A stretch of DNA of 31,046 bases, taken from NCBI GenBank assembly GCA_000708835.1, contig DF237370.1:50933-81978 (forward strand), written 5' to 3'. Below the pieces are notes generated by a model. It ran no database searches. It was not told the DNA's origin and was given only the letters and a program-made list of their open reading frames with translations. The stretch comes from Klebsormidium nitens (lineage: Eukaryota; Streptophyta; Klebsormidiophyceae; Klebsormidiales; Klebsormidiaceae). A program made the translations under genes and the position numbers. Positions 1-10,743 of this stretch are shown here, one piece after another. Numbering within the stretch: position 1 is the stretch's first letter; every line of letters begins with the position of its first letter.

Positions 1-289
1 ACTTAGAGCTATTGATTTTCGCCGACTAGGGCTTTGCAGCTTCCTTTCGATGTATCCTTTCATGTGCAAAAGACGGATCTCAAAAAGATGAAGCGAAGCT
101 CGAGCTATGCATGAAGACGTCTTCAAACCAGGGTTTTAGGGTTTTGAGTCGCGAATTAGGGAAGTTCGACCTTAATTGAAGCAGGACAGTGGTGGCAAGG
201 AAACGTTTTCTGCTCTTTTCCTGAGCGGTCGTGTCGGTGCAATTGACGGGTGACATCCGCAACCTCATTGTTTCAGCCTTTCTGGAGGA
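1..289 (+). promoter_or_regulatory. PPME1 upstream region with telo-box
   Basis: This is the sequence before the PPME1 start codon. It contains TTAGGGTTT at 136-144, the reverse complement of the plant telo-box AAACCCTAA, which is known from promoters and 5' leaders of plant housekeeping genes. I see no convincing TATA box, and I cannot tell where transcription starts. An ATG at 231 opens a different frame and is not needed for the PPME1 model. The motif is seen directly; its regulatory role is inferred. Confidence 0.4.
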
Positions 290-3200
290 ATGTCTGGTTT
301 GTCTCGGCCACCGAAGCCCCGGGGTGCTCCTGGCAAGTCAAACATGGGAGAAGCGTCCCACACGTCAACACAGGAGCTGGGGCATATCGAAGAAGATACC
401 ATCACTGGCGATGAAAGCTCGGCGTCTCCAGAAGCGGCTGAGAGCAGAGCGACGGTTGCGGAAGCATTGACCAAGTGTGTCCTGCATTTTGTTCTTCCAT
501 TTTGTGATGATTGATGTACAGCCTCTTCCGAAGTTGATTAAAGTTTTTCTGACCTAGATCAGGGTGGTTTCAAGTGGTTGTGGCGCCCGCAGCAATTAAC
601 AATATCAAGCAAGGGCTGATTGGAAAGCTTCTCTTCCATCGAGTTCCAATGCCTCTGAATGCAGGATTGTGCATCGCTTTCACAACCTCTCTTGGTGCCA
701 CCATCTGAGCTGTGGTCACAAATGGTCCTCTCTTTAAACGTGAACGCTGCAACTCTTAAAACCAGCTGTCTCTTCTACATCTCATTGAATTGGTGTCAGA
801 AGTTCGGAGGGATTGACAAGCCAAGCACTATGAAAAGTAACACATACAAGCAGCAATATGGATGCAAGTAAAACATCACATTCTGGGAGATGTCAATTGC
901 ATTCTGTATATAAGCATACAAACATTGATGCGTCAGACCCTGTTCGATCATCTTCCTGGTGTCAATGCTGCCGAACGTGCCAAGCTTAGCTGTTTTGCAA
1001 ATGTGATTGCAATCCTCTACAAGCATAAGTTGTGTCTTCCTGGACAACCCGTTCCTGGAACTCAACGAAAAAGAAACGATCAGTAGGTCTATAACGACAC
1101 TTCGATTCGCGCCTGGTGCTGCTAAATGACCAATGCAACCACCGCACCACTGAAGGCACAGTCAAAAAAACACAGAATCGTATGCTGATTGAGTATTTGC
1201 ACCTTTTCAGCACGTTCCCTCTCAAATATCATGCTAATCAAAGCCAGAGTCCTATATGGATCACCAGATCTCATACCGGGGCGTCAAAAGACTTGGGGAC
1301 AGAAACAAGCGTGATTGACAAGACTCTTGTCCTTGCAGGCAAGCAGACAGCAGATATGGACCATTGCCTTGGAGCAACTACTTTGATGAGGAGAGGGATG
1401 TCGAGATTGCCGGCACTACCGACGTAAGCTTGTTGTCAATCTCCAATATCGAAGCATCTGATTAGTCTGTTGGTGGCTTTGCACTGGGTTGGTCTCCCCC
1501 AGAGCACTGCATAAGAGTCGCAACACTTGCAAACGACCTGGATGATCACCACTTCTTCGGGCATCATTACGTGCTCAGCTGCTTATCAAGCATCCGAGGT
1601 CCCGGTTGGCGCCGTTGTGTTTGAAAACATTGAGCGACCATTGCAGAAGAGTGGCCTCTTGGTTCCTCTGCAATCCCTGTACCAAACAGCCCACCTGTAC
1701 GAGTCTTTCTCTTAACATATTTTATACCCTCTGACTACGCAGGATCTATTGACCGACCACAAATTCTCACTCTGTCGAGTATTTTCTATTGGTTCACGGT
1801 AGTCTTGCCAATCGATTTCCAGATGTTCCACGTATATTCTGCGGGGAAGGAGGGCCCTGTTCTCTTATGCTTGCACGGAGGCGGCTATACAGGGTAAACA
1901 TCAATCCCCGTGTCTCAAATGTTTTTGCCGTTGCTTGATTGCTGTTGAAGCAATGCAGCTGTGCTTCTTCGAAACACCCTTTTTATACGTCCATCATCGT
2001 ACAACTCTCTTACGGTTAGCAGTGGACTGGCAAAAGAAAACAAAGGACGACAGGACAAGGCTTTATTGTCCCTTGTTTGATTTCCCTCCTGCCATAACTA
2101 TGGCTCGAAGCGCCGGTTGCCTATCATTTATGATGTCAAGGAGTTGGCACTTGCATACCGAACTCACAGGTAGGGACTTTGGTAGGTCACAGAAACTGGT
2201 AAACTTTCTCTACATGGCTTGACTTGGGCCAGCAGGGAAGTCTGTCCATTGTTTCATCCACAAAGCGTCTGTGCATGTGATTCTGCGGCAGATTTGATTG
2301 AGCACTTTGTTTTTCTTCGTCGCTGAAACAACGTTGGCACAACCCGTGAATGGACACTCAGTCGACGGGCAACAGATCAATGAGCCGCTGACAGGTGGCA
2401 TTAAGCGGGCTGTTAACACAACGATCCTTTGTTGAACTGTCAAGTCTATCTGCGAGAAATGTACGTGTCAAACGTCCTTCTTTCTGCAGGGTGTCCTTTG
2501 CCACGGCTGCTGCGCACATGAAGGCCACGTGTCGGGTCATTGCTCCGGACCTGCGCGGGCATGGTCGTACGCGCACGAGCGACGATGCGGATCTCTCTGC
2601 AGAAGTGAGCAGTTCGTTTCTACGTCCTGACATCACTGTTCCTCGTCGCTCTGTGACGATTGCATGCATATGACACTCTTAAGTAAAACGCAGAGCTCGA
2701 GCGTTCTGGCAATCATTACGACTAACGAACCGCTTATCAGATGAGGATCGCGAACATGTCCAATCTGCACGAATCGAACGACAAGAGCGTACGTGGGAGA
2801 AATTGTGGCCGCACAGTATTCAGATACCGCTGCAAACCTGGTGTTGGCAGTGCTGTAGCAGCCGAACGTTCAGAGAAGCGACGAGATGCTCATTAGTGGC
2901 AGCTTCAGAGCCATGTCTGCGTTTCCGTTTGGGCTTTACCTGGTTCTCAAACAGTCCGAAGCTCGTGATACGTGCGGTCGTGTGAGACTGGGCGCCTGGA
3001 AATCATTTGCAAATGTCAGAGCGGGGTCAAGGAGAATCAGTAACTTTAGGACCCGGACCGGGGGTGCTGTTGGAAGGGCTGACGTGGCGAGGTTTAGGGT
3101 TTTGACCTAGGCTTCCAGATCAATGATTGGTCGAAAGAAGCCTAGCCCAAGGGTTTCGCCTTAAACCCCGCCACGTCAGCCCTTCCAACAGCACCTCCGG

Positions 3201-6200
3201 CCCCGGTCCAGAAATGACTGATTCTCCTTGACCCCACTCTGTCAGTAGTCCGCCTCGAAGGTGAAGTCTGCACCCACTTACTCCAGATGCTTCGGACAAC
3301 GAGCGAGATGTCGGCTCCCCGTCAACTGCTTCCGCGTTGTGAGGAAAATGACGTCCTGAGACTCCGCTCTTGTTTCAGTGCAGACCTTGTGTGAGGACAC
3401 TGTCCGTATTTTCACGACGATGTTCGGGGACAAGAAAGAGGACCAGCCGCCAGTGGTTCTGATCGGTCACAGGTAAGACCGACGGATCGTTACTTTACAC
3501 TTTTTTAAGACGCGATTTTCATGCCGCTTGTTGATTCTGGCGCGTTGACCCTGGCCCCTGCGCATGAAAAAATCTCCCGCACCTTCTGCTCCTCAATGGA
3601 TTCGACAAGCCCCAGTCTGAAAGCGGAGGGAGGGGCGAAACTGAAGTGAGGGTACTAAACCTTTCGTCCCGTTACCCGAAGATAATATCGCATGCTGGTT
3701 CCTTCCGATCGTTATTTTGCCTCGGTGGGGTAGTCTATCATTCATATTTTAATCCACTGTGGTCGGCTGTTATCGATTGACCTCGTCGGACTTTGAAAGC
3801 TATCTTGATCTCCTCGAGTTCGTTGACTTTCCGGCTGGAAGCTGTTCTTGCTGGCAATGAAGAGACCCGTCCACGAGACCACGTGCTCAGAGGTTTGCAG
3901 GGTTCTAAGCCAGCACGCCCTGCTTTACTTTCGTTTGGAGTGGGAAGTACAAGACTTCGCCCCGATTTTGAGCCGAAGGTTGTGGCGCTCCTGTTCCCTA
4001 TATGCAGATTTCGGTCTCCACGATGCTCTTTATTTTGAATTGGTAATGTGCTAGGTTCATACTTGGATGTTTTGTAAGCCCACGCCCCCTCACTCTATCT
4101 CGAAGCTTGCATACTACTCTGTGGTGTCATCTCAGCCCGATTGCGTCGCTGCGTTGATGACAATCCTCTGCTTGTTGCCATCCGCTGGTTGAAGCATTTG
4201 CCTGATAGCCTGCCGCAATCGTACGAGACTCTCTTGAATAGGGAGGCTTGACCTCCTTCCTGGCTGATGCTGTCATCCAAAAGTGAATGAAGACGTACTG
4301 ACTGACCGAAAACAGAGTCAATGGCTACTCCACTGGCTGCGCCATCAAGTTCGGTGTGTTCACAATCAACTTCTTCACATGTTATGACTCCTGAATGATT
4401 GATTTGAGCCGATCATATTGCCTCGACTTTTTCTCTGACCGTATGGTCCGTTTTTCTCGTTGAGAGGACAAGCATGTCCTTCTTGATATGTTATTTGCCC
4501 GGGTACCTTACTAGCTCTGACTTCAGAGCTGACACAGTAATATGCTCGGATAGTTCTTTTCATGCGCAGAAAAGGCTCGTCACCCAGCAGCTGTTCCACT
4601 CTCATTGAAAATCAGCTTTACTAAAGCCGGAGGACAACTCACTGTCTACCTTGCGCCCGTTTTGCGCAAAATCTCATATGGAAGTGTTTGTTTGTTTGGA
4701 GAAAATGACCTGTCGGATCTGTGCATATGTATCTGATGGCGGCGACTTGCTGGGTCTTTGCAGATCAAGCTTTCCGTTGTTTGAGATTATTATGTGAAGT
4801 GCTTGGCAATGAGAGCGTCGTCCTTTTGAGTTGAACAACTCATGTAGGGAACGAGGTTTCTTGATGCTGAGAGCCTGCGGACGCATAGAACAATGATTTC
4901 TCGTTGCCCAGCCTCCACACTCCGTATCCTTTTATCACCAGTCACGACCCTCCCTTGGAGAAATGATATGACTCACGTCACTCTGTTTGCCTTCTTGGAA
5001 TGTGTTTTCGGAGACTGGTAACGAACTCCACTCGCTATGAGCTGCAAGATTCATGGAATGTCCGTTTCCCTCTTGGCGTCCTTCGAATCAAGAACATTCG
5101 CTTCCGGGTGCAATAGTTGCAACCGTTTCATGGTTGTCCGAATCCCATCGGAATAGAACATTTGTACTTCGAGTCACTGGTTGGACCCCGCCTGTGTATA
5201 AGTACCCCGTGTATGACGGTTGAGATCGGTGAAGAGCTCGTTAAACCTGCCGCTGTTCCTGGCCGTTTTAAACAAAGTCGAATTAGCATTCTGCGATGAA
5301 GCCCACACCTGTTTGGGTGACTTTTGCCAAAGTCCTTAATTGACTTTCTGATGCAAGAACTCTGATCTCTCCCGAGGTTTCGCGACTCTGAAATACGGTG
5401 GAAAACGGCACACTTTTCTGCTCTTGGGCTTCTATATCATCTCGACGTATGAGCAGAGGGTCATCCGACTTACAGAGGTTTTGAAAAGTCAGGCACGAAT
5501 TCTTTTACGACTGTCGCTCGACGGAGAGCGACGTTTCCTTTTGTACAAGAAGTCCTTCCCTTGGACGGTTGTTGCACCCCGTCGAACGTCTTTTCTTCTT
5601 TAGCATTGACGGAGGCGCCTCTCATCATGTCGGACTTCCGTTCTCCAGGAGCACTTTTTGCTATCTACAAGTTGCAGCTGCAGCTGCTTTGTGGCTGAAA
5701 GGCTTTGCAACCGAGAACCCTTTGCTGCATGTCGGCGCCAACTCGATCTGGGTCCTTTTTGGTGATGAGGAGAAAATGCTCCAAACCTGGGTGCTCGCAT
5801 CCAGTGAGATCGCGACCGCTCCGATGCCAAGCTTAATGGATATGCGTCTGAGGGTATATTCTCTGGCTGCAACCGCATCTGGGTTTGCTGCTTTTCGTGA
5901 AATAACATTATTCTTCTTTGACCGGGCACTACTGAGACCGGGGCTGGGCGGCCGTGTAGAAAACACACAACGTCCTGAGAATCAGTTCACTGCACAGAAG
6001 CTTGTCAATAAAACCAAACGGCCGTCATCATGTGCGCAACATCTCAGCGTTCCTGTTTAGAATTTTGTCCAGGCACGCTTATGGAGATCAGCGTGAAGGC
6101 ATTCTTGTTCCAGAGACGATGCACTTATCTTCGCCTGTGCTTCGCACCTTTTGACATGATCGACCGAGGTGTTCCGCTTTCGCTCTACTTTTGGGATCTG

Positions 6201-9200
6201 CCTCTATTTCGCTCAGTACAACGAGTCTGTCTTCCGTCTCGTCTTTTTCTTTGCAGCGTGCTATTCTGCGGTATTCGACCAGTGGCTTTGCTTCTGCGTT
6301 CGCATTAGTTTTGCTGCGATCGGATTTTGCTGGTAATGAAGAGTACTCCCGCTGGGTTTTTGAATCCAGAATGGACTCTGGTCCTGCTGTCAGATCCAGT
6401 GTGGTGCTGCGCTCTCAATGAAACGTTTCCGATCTGCTTTCAAGGAGAGTAGCAACGTGAGGGTTGGCATGAAAACGGGTTGCTTCCGGGCTCATGTCGG
6501 ACTCCGGCCCCAAGTCCGCGTCATATAAGCTTGCCTCGCTGCAAGCTTATGCTTGTAGCATTTATGCACTTCTCGAGATCCTCAAAGACTACGACTTTGC
6601 ATTCAAGCACGCGGGCAATTCCTTGAAATCCTTCCAAAGACACCCCCCGAACCAAAAGTCTACCTTGGCGAGGTGTTCAGTCGTGAAACGGCCCCTAGCT
6701 GGGGATACTCGAATAACACTGCTGGTCTTTGACTGAGGCCGAATGACTGTGCCGATCTCAGGGTATCTGTTGGGTCAAGCCTGCTCTTTCCCCTTCCCTG
6801 CGCAAATGCAGATTGCTTGAGACGAACCGGAACTAAGATAAGGAAAGAATCCTTCACTACGAGACGGCTGACGACCTTCTTGGGTAAGCAGATTGATACT
6901 TTTGATTCAATAAACCCTACCACTTTAATTGATCTCTCGACTCCATTTCCCCCTCTGCAGCATGGGAGGCGCCATCGCAGCCCGCACGGCCGCGCTCCGC
7001 AAGCTACCAACTCTCGCCGCCCTTGTTGTCATCGACGTCGTGGAGGTAAGCTTGGGCCCCTTCATCTCACATTCAAGATCATGTTTTCGACGAGAGTGTT
7101 CGATAGTTTCAACTAAGGCGGGGAGTGTAGGTTATCGTCGAGATTCATGAAGTCCGCACCCAAGGAACTCAGAGTGGCCGTGCAACATTTTGGGTGCGAG
7201 ATTGAGGGGCCCGAGAGGCCGCAGCATACAGCCCTGATAAAGAAGCTTGATGTTAAGGATTCTTGGAGCGGAGCCTGCTCAAGTACTGCCCGCTGCTAGT
7301 TCGACCTTCGATCCTGAAGTCCTTCTACTTTTTCTTTTTGCGCTAGTGTTTGTGTGCTCTTTAGATGCACTCAGTAGATCAGCTTTCTCCCGCATTCACT
7401 GCGCCTATTCTGAGTTCTATGCTGAGCTCATGTACTGCTCGTTGAAGCACTCTCTGGTTGTCACAGGTTCTGGATAGCCGACCTCTTGGGAATACGTTTC
7501 CTCGAACATACATTGTTGAACCGCTGCCCGAGACCTCCGCGAAACGCAGGACTGCTCAGCACGACGGCTCGTTTCCGCAGATTTCAATGCAGAGTCAAGC
7601 CATTTATGAGCAACTGAGAATGCCAGTTCAATTGCATAAGTACCAAGACGATCAGAACCCCAATCCACAAATTGCAAGTGTTTGCGATTGATCTGAAGGG
7701 TGCGGTGTGATCTCTATCCAGGGCACCGCAATGTCCTCCCTGGCTTTCATGCAAGGCGTGCTGGCTCAGCGGCCGTCGTCTTTCCCGTCACTCGATGAGG
7801 CGGTAAGGGGGTGCGACGAAGTGGAGTACTCAGGACTTGGACTTCTGCAACCGTTCTTTGTAATTCCAACGTCCATTTGTCAACGAGGCTGCGCTTTCTC
7901 TTCTGAAAGGACGCCGGATGTACATTGGTCATCTGTTTCTTGCAGCCTGAATGCAGATGGACGTTCTTTTCGTCAGCTCCCTCGCCGCTGTTTCTTCGGA
8001 AAAACACTCCTTATCGAGCTAGCCATCTAGCAGCGCATTGAGTCTTGGACAGTTTTGGTTGAGAGAAGCGGCTTCTTTTCTCTACTTTCGGGCTACTCCA
8101 AGTTTGACCCGGGTACCCGGCTACCCCTCTATTGCTCGAGTACGCTACACCTTATTTGTAAGACGCTAATACGCCTGGGGCTCCGTCAACGTATTGAAGC
8201 TGGCCGACCGTCCTTGGACTCCACCTCAAACCCCGCAGTTTGAACAATTATGTTACTACCGCTTTATCCGTTTGGGTTCACCCATCAGTCCAACGGACTG
8301 CATGAGTCTGCTTGATCCCCCTGCTTTAAAAAAACACCCCGCTAGTTATCCTGTACTTTTGATCCTGGGTTTACGCTGGCTGCCTAACCGTCCCACATTG
8401 GTTTTTGGTCCCTGGCTCTGCTGACCGGCCCTCATTCTACCTAATCATCCTTGACCCTTATCAAATCCACACGTCTGTGCGCAGATTCGGTGGGCTCACA
8501 GAACTAGCGCCGTCCGAAACGAAGAGTCCGCCAGGGTGTCCGTACCCTCCCAGATGGTCCGAAAAGAAAACCCTGAACGGTGATTTTCATTTTGATGACC
8601 CTAACAGTCTCGTTTGCTCTTCTTCTGAGGTTGATGCGAGGTATTAGGCTGATCGGTGATCGTTTTGAACAACCCTCTGCTTGCTCTTCTTCTGAGATAA
8701 GTGAGGTGTTAGGTTGATATGAGATTTCGATCAAGCTGAGAATGAGACAGGATCGAGATCACGCCTTGAATATTTCCCGATAATCTGGACGTGTTCGGTG
8801 AGTTTTCGGGCGAGTGTCTCGAGCATTTGCTTGCTTGTGTTGGGGCTGTCTCGCGTACTGCTCTTTCCGTCATCTCAGTGAAACGCAGGCGCATCTTTGA
8901 TTTGTTTCCAGTCAGCCCGTACTCGAGAGCTGTTTGTAATTTCAAAGATAGTCGTGAGGGAAACCCGGATACGTGGGCCGATTTTTTGCTCGTTTTGTAG
9001 CAAAGCGGACCTGTAACGATTCCGGCGTACTTCGCCCTGTGATTCTTGTACGGGCACATCTAGTTCTGCCAACACATACAAAAGTTCGGACCTCATCAAA
9101 CTGGTTTCTTTTGCAAGGACCCACGGTCGCCTCTTCCCAAAATCCACTGTCTACGAGAAACCTCCTTAACCCGCTTTGTTTCGTAGACCCTTACCAGACC

Positions 9201-10743
9201 TTGTCACTTTCGTTAACCCTGCTTATCTCGTTTAACGCCGCAGGTACGAGTGGCGGGCGCAGCTGAAGGAGAGCGAGCCCCACTGGGCCGGTTGGTACCA
9301 GGGCCTCTCTGACGTCTTCCTAGCGGTCCCTGTGCCCAAACTCTTGCTGCTGGCGGGAACGGATAGAATGGACAAGTAAGCAACATTAAGTCCACTTCCA
9401 CGCTCTTTTGGAGGACGGCTTATGTGTTTACAGGACTTCCAAAAGGCTACCGTGGATCTCTGTGCCCAAACTCTTGCTGCTGGCGGGGACTGATAGAATG
9501 GACAAGTAAGGGCAAAATCTGAGTCCAGTTTACCTTCCTTTGGAGGACGGTTTATGTGTACGAACGGACGTCCAAAAGGTTTCCGTCGGTCTCTGTGCCG
9601 AAACTTTTGCTGCTGGCGGGAACGGACAGACTGGCCAGAACCCTCGAGATCTTTATCTTAGCTATTTAACTACAGAATCCGCAAAAAACTGAAGCAGTAA
9701 CATCAAGCCCGCTTCTTTTGCAGGCCCCTGACAATCGGTCAGATGCAGGGCAAGTTTCATCGCAGAGCCGAGTCCAGAACGATGAAGCCGGAGTCCAAAG
9801 CGCTGAACGTTTTGGACGCTAAACTCAGAATATTACTTTCTTGCAGACCCCTGACGATCGGCCAGATGCAGGGAAAGTTTCAAATGACCATCTTCAAGAC
9901 GGCGGGCCACGCCATCCACGAGGACGAGCCGGAGCAGTTCTCAGAAACCGTGCTCGGGTTTGTGTCCAGGCACCGGATCGGCCAGGGCGCTCTTGAGGTA
10001 AGCTTTTCGTGACGGGTTAAGGTCTACTTCTCAGAGTTTTATTGACTGAGATGCCAGGCTAAGAATTGGGGGTTTTGGGAGACCTTTGTGCTTACACGGT
10101 CTACCTTCTTAAGGTCAAGAAACCGCATCAGACAGGGCGCCCTTTTGAGGTAAGCCTCGTTAGATTACGCCGTTTCATCGGCATGGTTTGTGACCTTGTC
10201 AGCCTAGGTTCGTTATTGTAGCTTCGGAAGATACTAAGCAACCTATGAGTATCGTAGTGGAATGCACCTAAGTCGGCTGCTTGCCAGTTGGTGTTTTTAA
10301 GTGCACGGAGGAGGGTCAATGCTCAAAAGGTGACTCTGCTGCCATGGTTACCCGGGTAACCATGCTTTAAACCCAAATTAACCCTGCCCTTTGCTCTCAC
10401 CCAACCAAGCCGTTAGCTCCTGACCCTCGCCTATAAGGAAGGAGATCTAGGTGTTTGAAACCGTGTGCTGTAGGGTTCCACAATCCTGTTCTCAGTGCTT
10501 CGTGTAAACGCCGTGAGGATGGGGTGGAGTATTTCTTGTTTGTGGCGGGATTATCGGTTTCACGAATCAGGCACACGACCTGGCGACCCAGATACTTCGT
10601 GTAACAACAACGTTCTTCTCGAGCGCTGGTGGAGATCTCCTTTTGGGTATCCGGCAACCCGGAGTCTTTCATTAACCACTGGTAACGTCCTTGTTTTGCA
10701 GATCAGTGCTTTGAAGTGGGGGAGCAAGACTCTACATCGCTGA
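290..10743 (+). CDS. PPME1: Protein phosphatase methylesterase 1, 11 exons
   Basis: The predicted enzyme removes the methyl ester from the C-terminal leucine of the PP2A catalytic subunit and is an alpha/beta hydrolase. Exons: 290-474, 1339-1423, 1823-1893, 2490-2604, 3384-3472, 6961-7045, 7722-7802, 8485-8579, 9244-9375, 9847-9997, 10702-10743. All introns are GT-CAG and phases join without a break, giving about 376 aa, close to the family length. Visible landmarks are LHGGGYTG (oxyanion region, about 107-114), DLRGHGRT, the nucleophile elbow GHSMGG with Ser182, IDVVEGTAM with Asp207, and GHAIHED with His334. The Ser-to-Asp spacing of 25 equals that of human PPME1 (S156, D181). The acidic insert of the animal enzyme is missing. 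The start is the first in-frame ATG of exon 1. The first 60 residues are unconserved, and exon 11 (13 aa, ending KTLHR) rests only on phase and splice signals. Introns 9 and 10 hold degraded exon copies. Confidence 0.93.
3018..3240. repeat. Long foldback (inverted repeat) in PPME1 intron 4
   Basis: The left arm at 3018-3114 and right arm at 3138-3240 are reverse complements over about 97-103 bp with a few mismatches and small gaps. The loop is about 23 nt. A core shared by both arms is GCTGTTGGAAGGGCTGACGT, at about 3066-3085 on the left. The transcript of this intron would fold into a near-perfect hairpin. A foldback or MITE-type element, or a hairpin small-RNA precursor, are both possible. 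I see no clear target-site duplication and no second copy in the window. The left arm also contains a telo-box-like TTAGGGTTT at 3094-3102. Confidence 0.85.
3473..6960 (+). other. PPME1 intron 5, unusually long (3.5 kb)
   Basis: This is by far the longest intron of the gene, lying between the codon halves of the catalytic Ser182 (AG|C). I found no exon resembling the family inside it and no clear exon-edge copies. Open frames such as 5569-6060 on + and 5600-5968 on - overlap each other on opposite strands and resemble nothing I recognise. The phrase TGCTGGNAATGAAGAG occurs near 3847 and near 6329, perhaps from a dispersed intronic repeat. Confidence 0.6.
8614..8718 (+). repeat. Short tandem repeat after PPME1 exon 8
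   Basis: TTGCTCTTCTTCTGAG occurs at 8614 and again at 8681, each followed by a similar stretch ending in GGTTGAT or GGCTGAT. The period is about 67 bp. It lies just downstream of the exon 8 donor and does not include exon sequence, so it differs from the exon-edge arrays elsewhere. Confidence 0.7.
9330..9640 (+). repeat. Tandem copies of PPME1 exon 9 end and donor
   Basis: The last 46 bp of exon 9, its GTAAG donor and the following intron are repeated directly. Copies begin at 9330 (real exon), 9460 and 9593, so the periods are 130 and 133 bp. Copy 2 still encodes VPKLLLLAGTDRMDK unchanged and keeps the GTAAG donor. Copy 3 has lost the donor and drifts after the words for AGTD. The intron part, including TTTGGAGGACGG, is repeated too, so the unit spans the junction. 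Confidence 0.92.
9723..9846 (+). repeat. Copy of PPME1 exon 10 start and acceptor
   Basis: A degraded copy of the first part of exon 10 lies 124 bp upstream of the real exon, with its own TTGCAG acceptor. It encodes PLTIGQMQGKF as the real exon does and then diverges (HRRAES), with a later match around GATGAAGCCGGAG to GACGAGCCGGAG of the exon. Its frame runs open into the real exon, so an alternative longer exon starting at 9723 would be translatable. The downstream acceptor fits the family without an insertion and is preferred. Confidence 0.88.
10115..10156 (+). repeat. Copy of PPME1 exon 10 end and donor
   Basis: The last 34 bases of exon 10 with the GAG|GTAAGC junction recur 151-152 bp downstream with scattered substitutions and one added base. 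The copy donor GAG|GTAAGCC at 10147-10153 is intact. No AG-flanked route to a meaningful exon is evident, so I read it as another junction copy inside the last intron. Confidence 0.8.
10343..10364. repeat. Perfect 22-bp palindrome
   Basis: An 11-bp half CATGGTTACCC is followed directly by its exact reverse complement GGGTAACCATG, with CCCGGG at the centre. It lies in the last PPME1 intron. It could be a dimeric protein site or a chance remnant of a foldback; no function can be assigned. Confidence 0.75.

Noticed and set aside
129-150. Interstitial telomere repeat from GGGTTTTAGGGTTTTG
   Set aside because: Only one to two imperfect units; better read as a telo-box promoter motif.
5569-6060. 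163-codon + strand frame, with 122- and 101-codon frames opposite it, inside PPME1 intron 5
   Set aside because: Overlapping frames on both strands, no recognisable domain, low-complexity content and no splice context; treated as intron.
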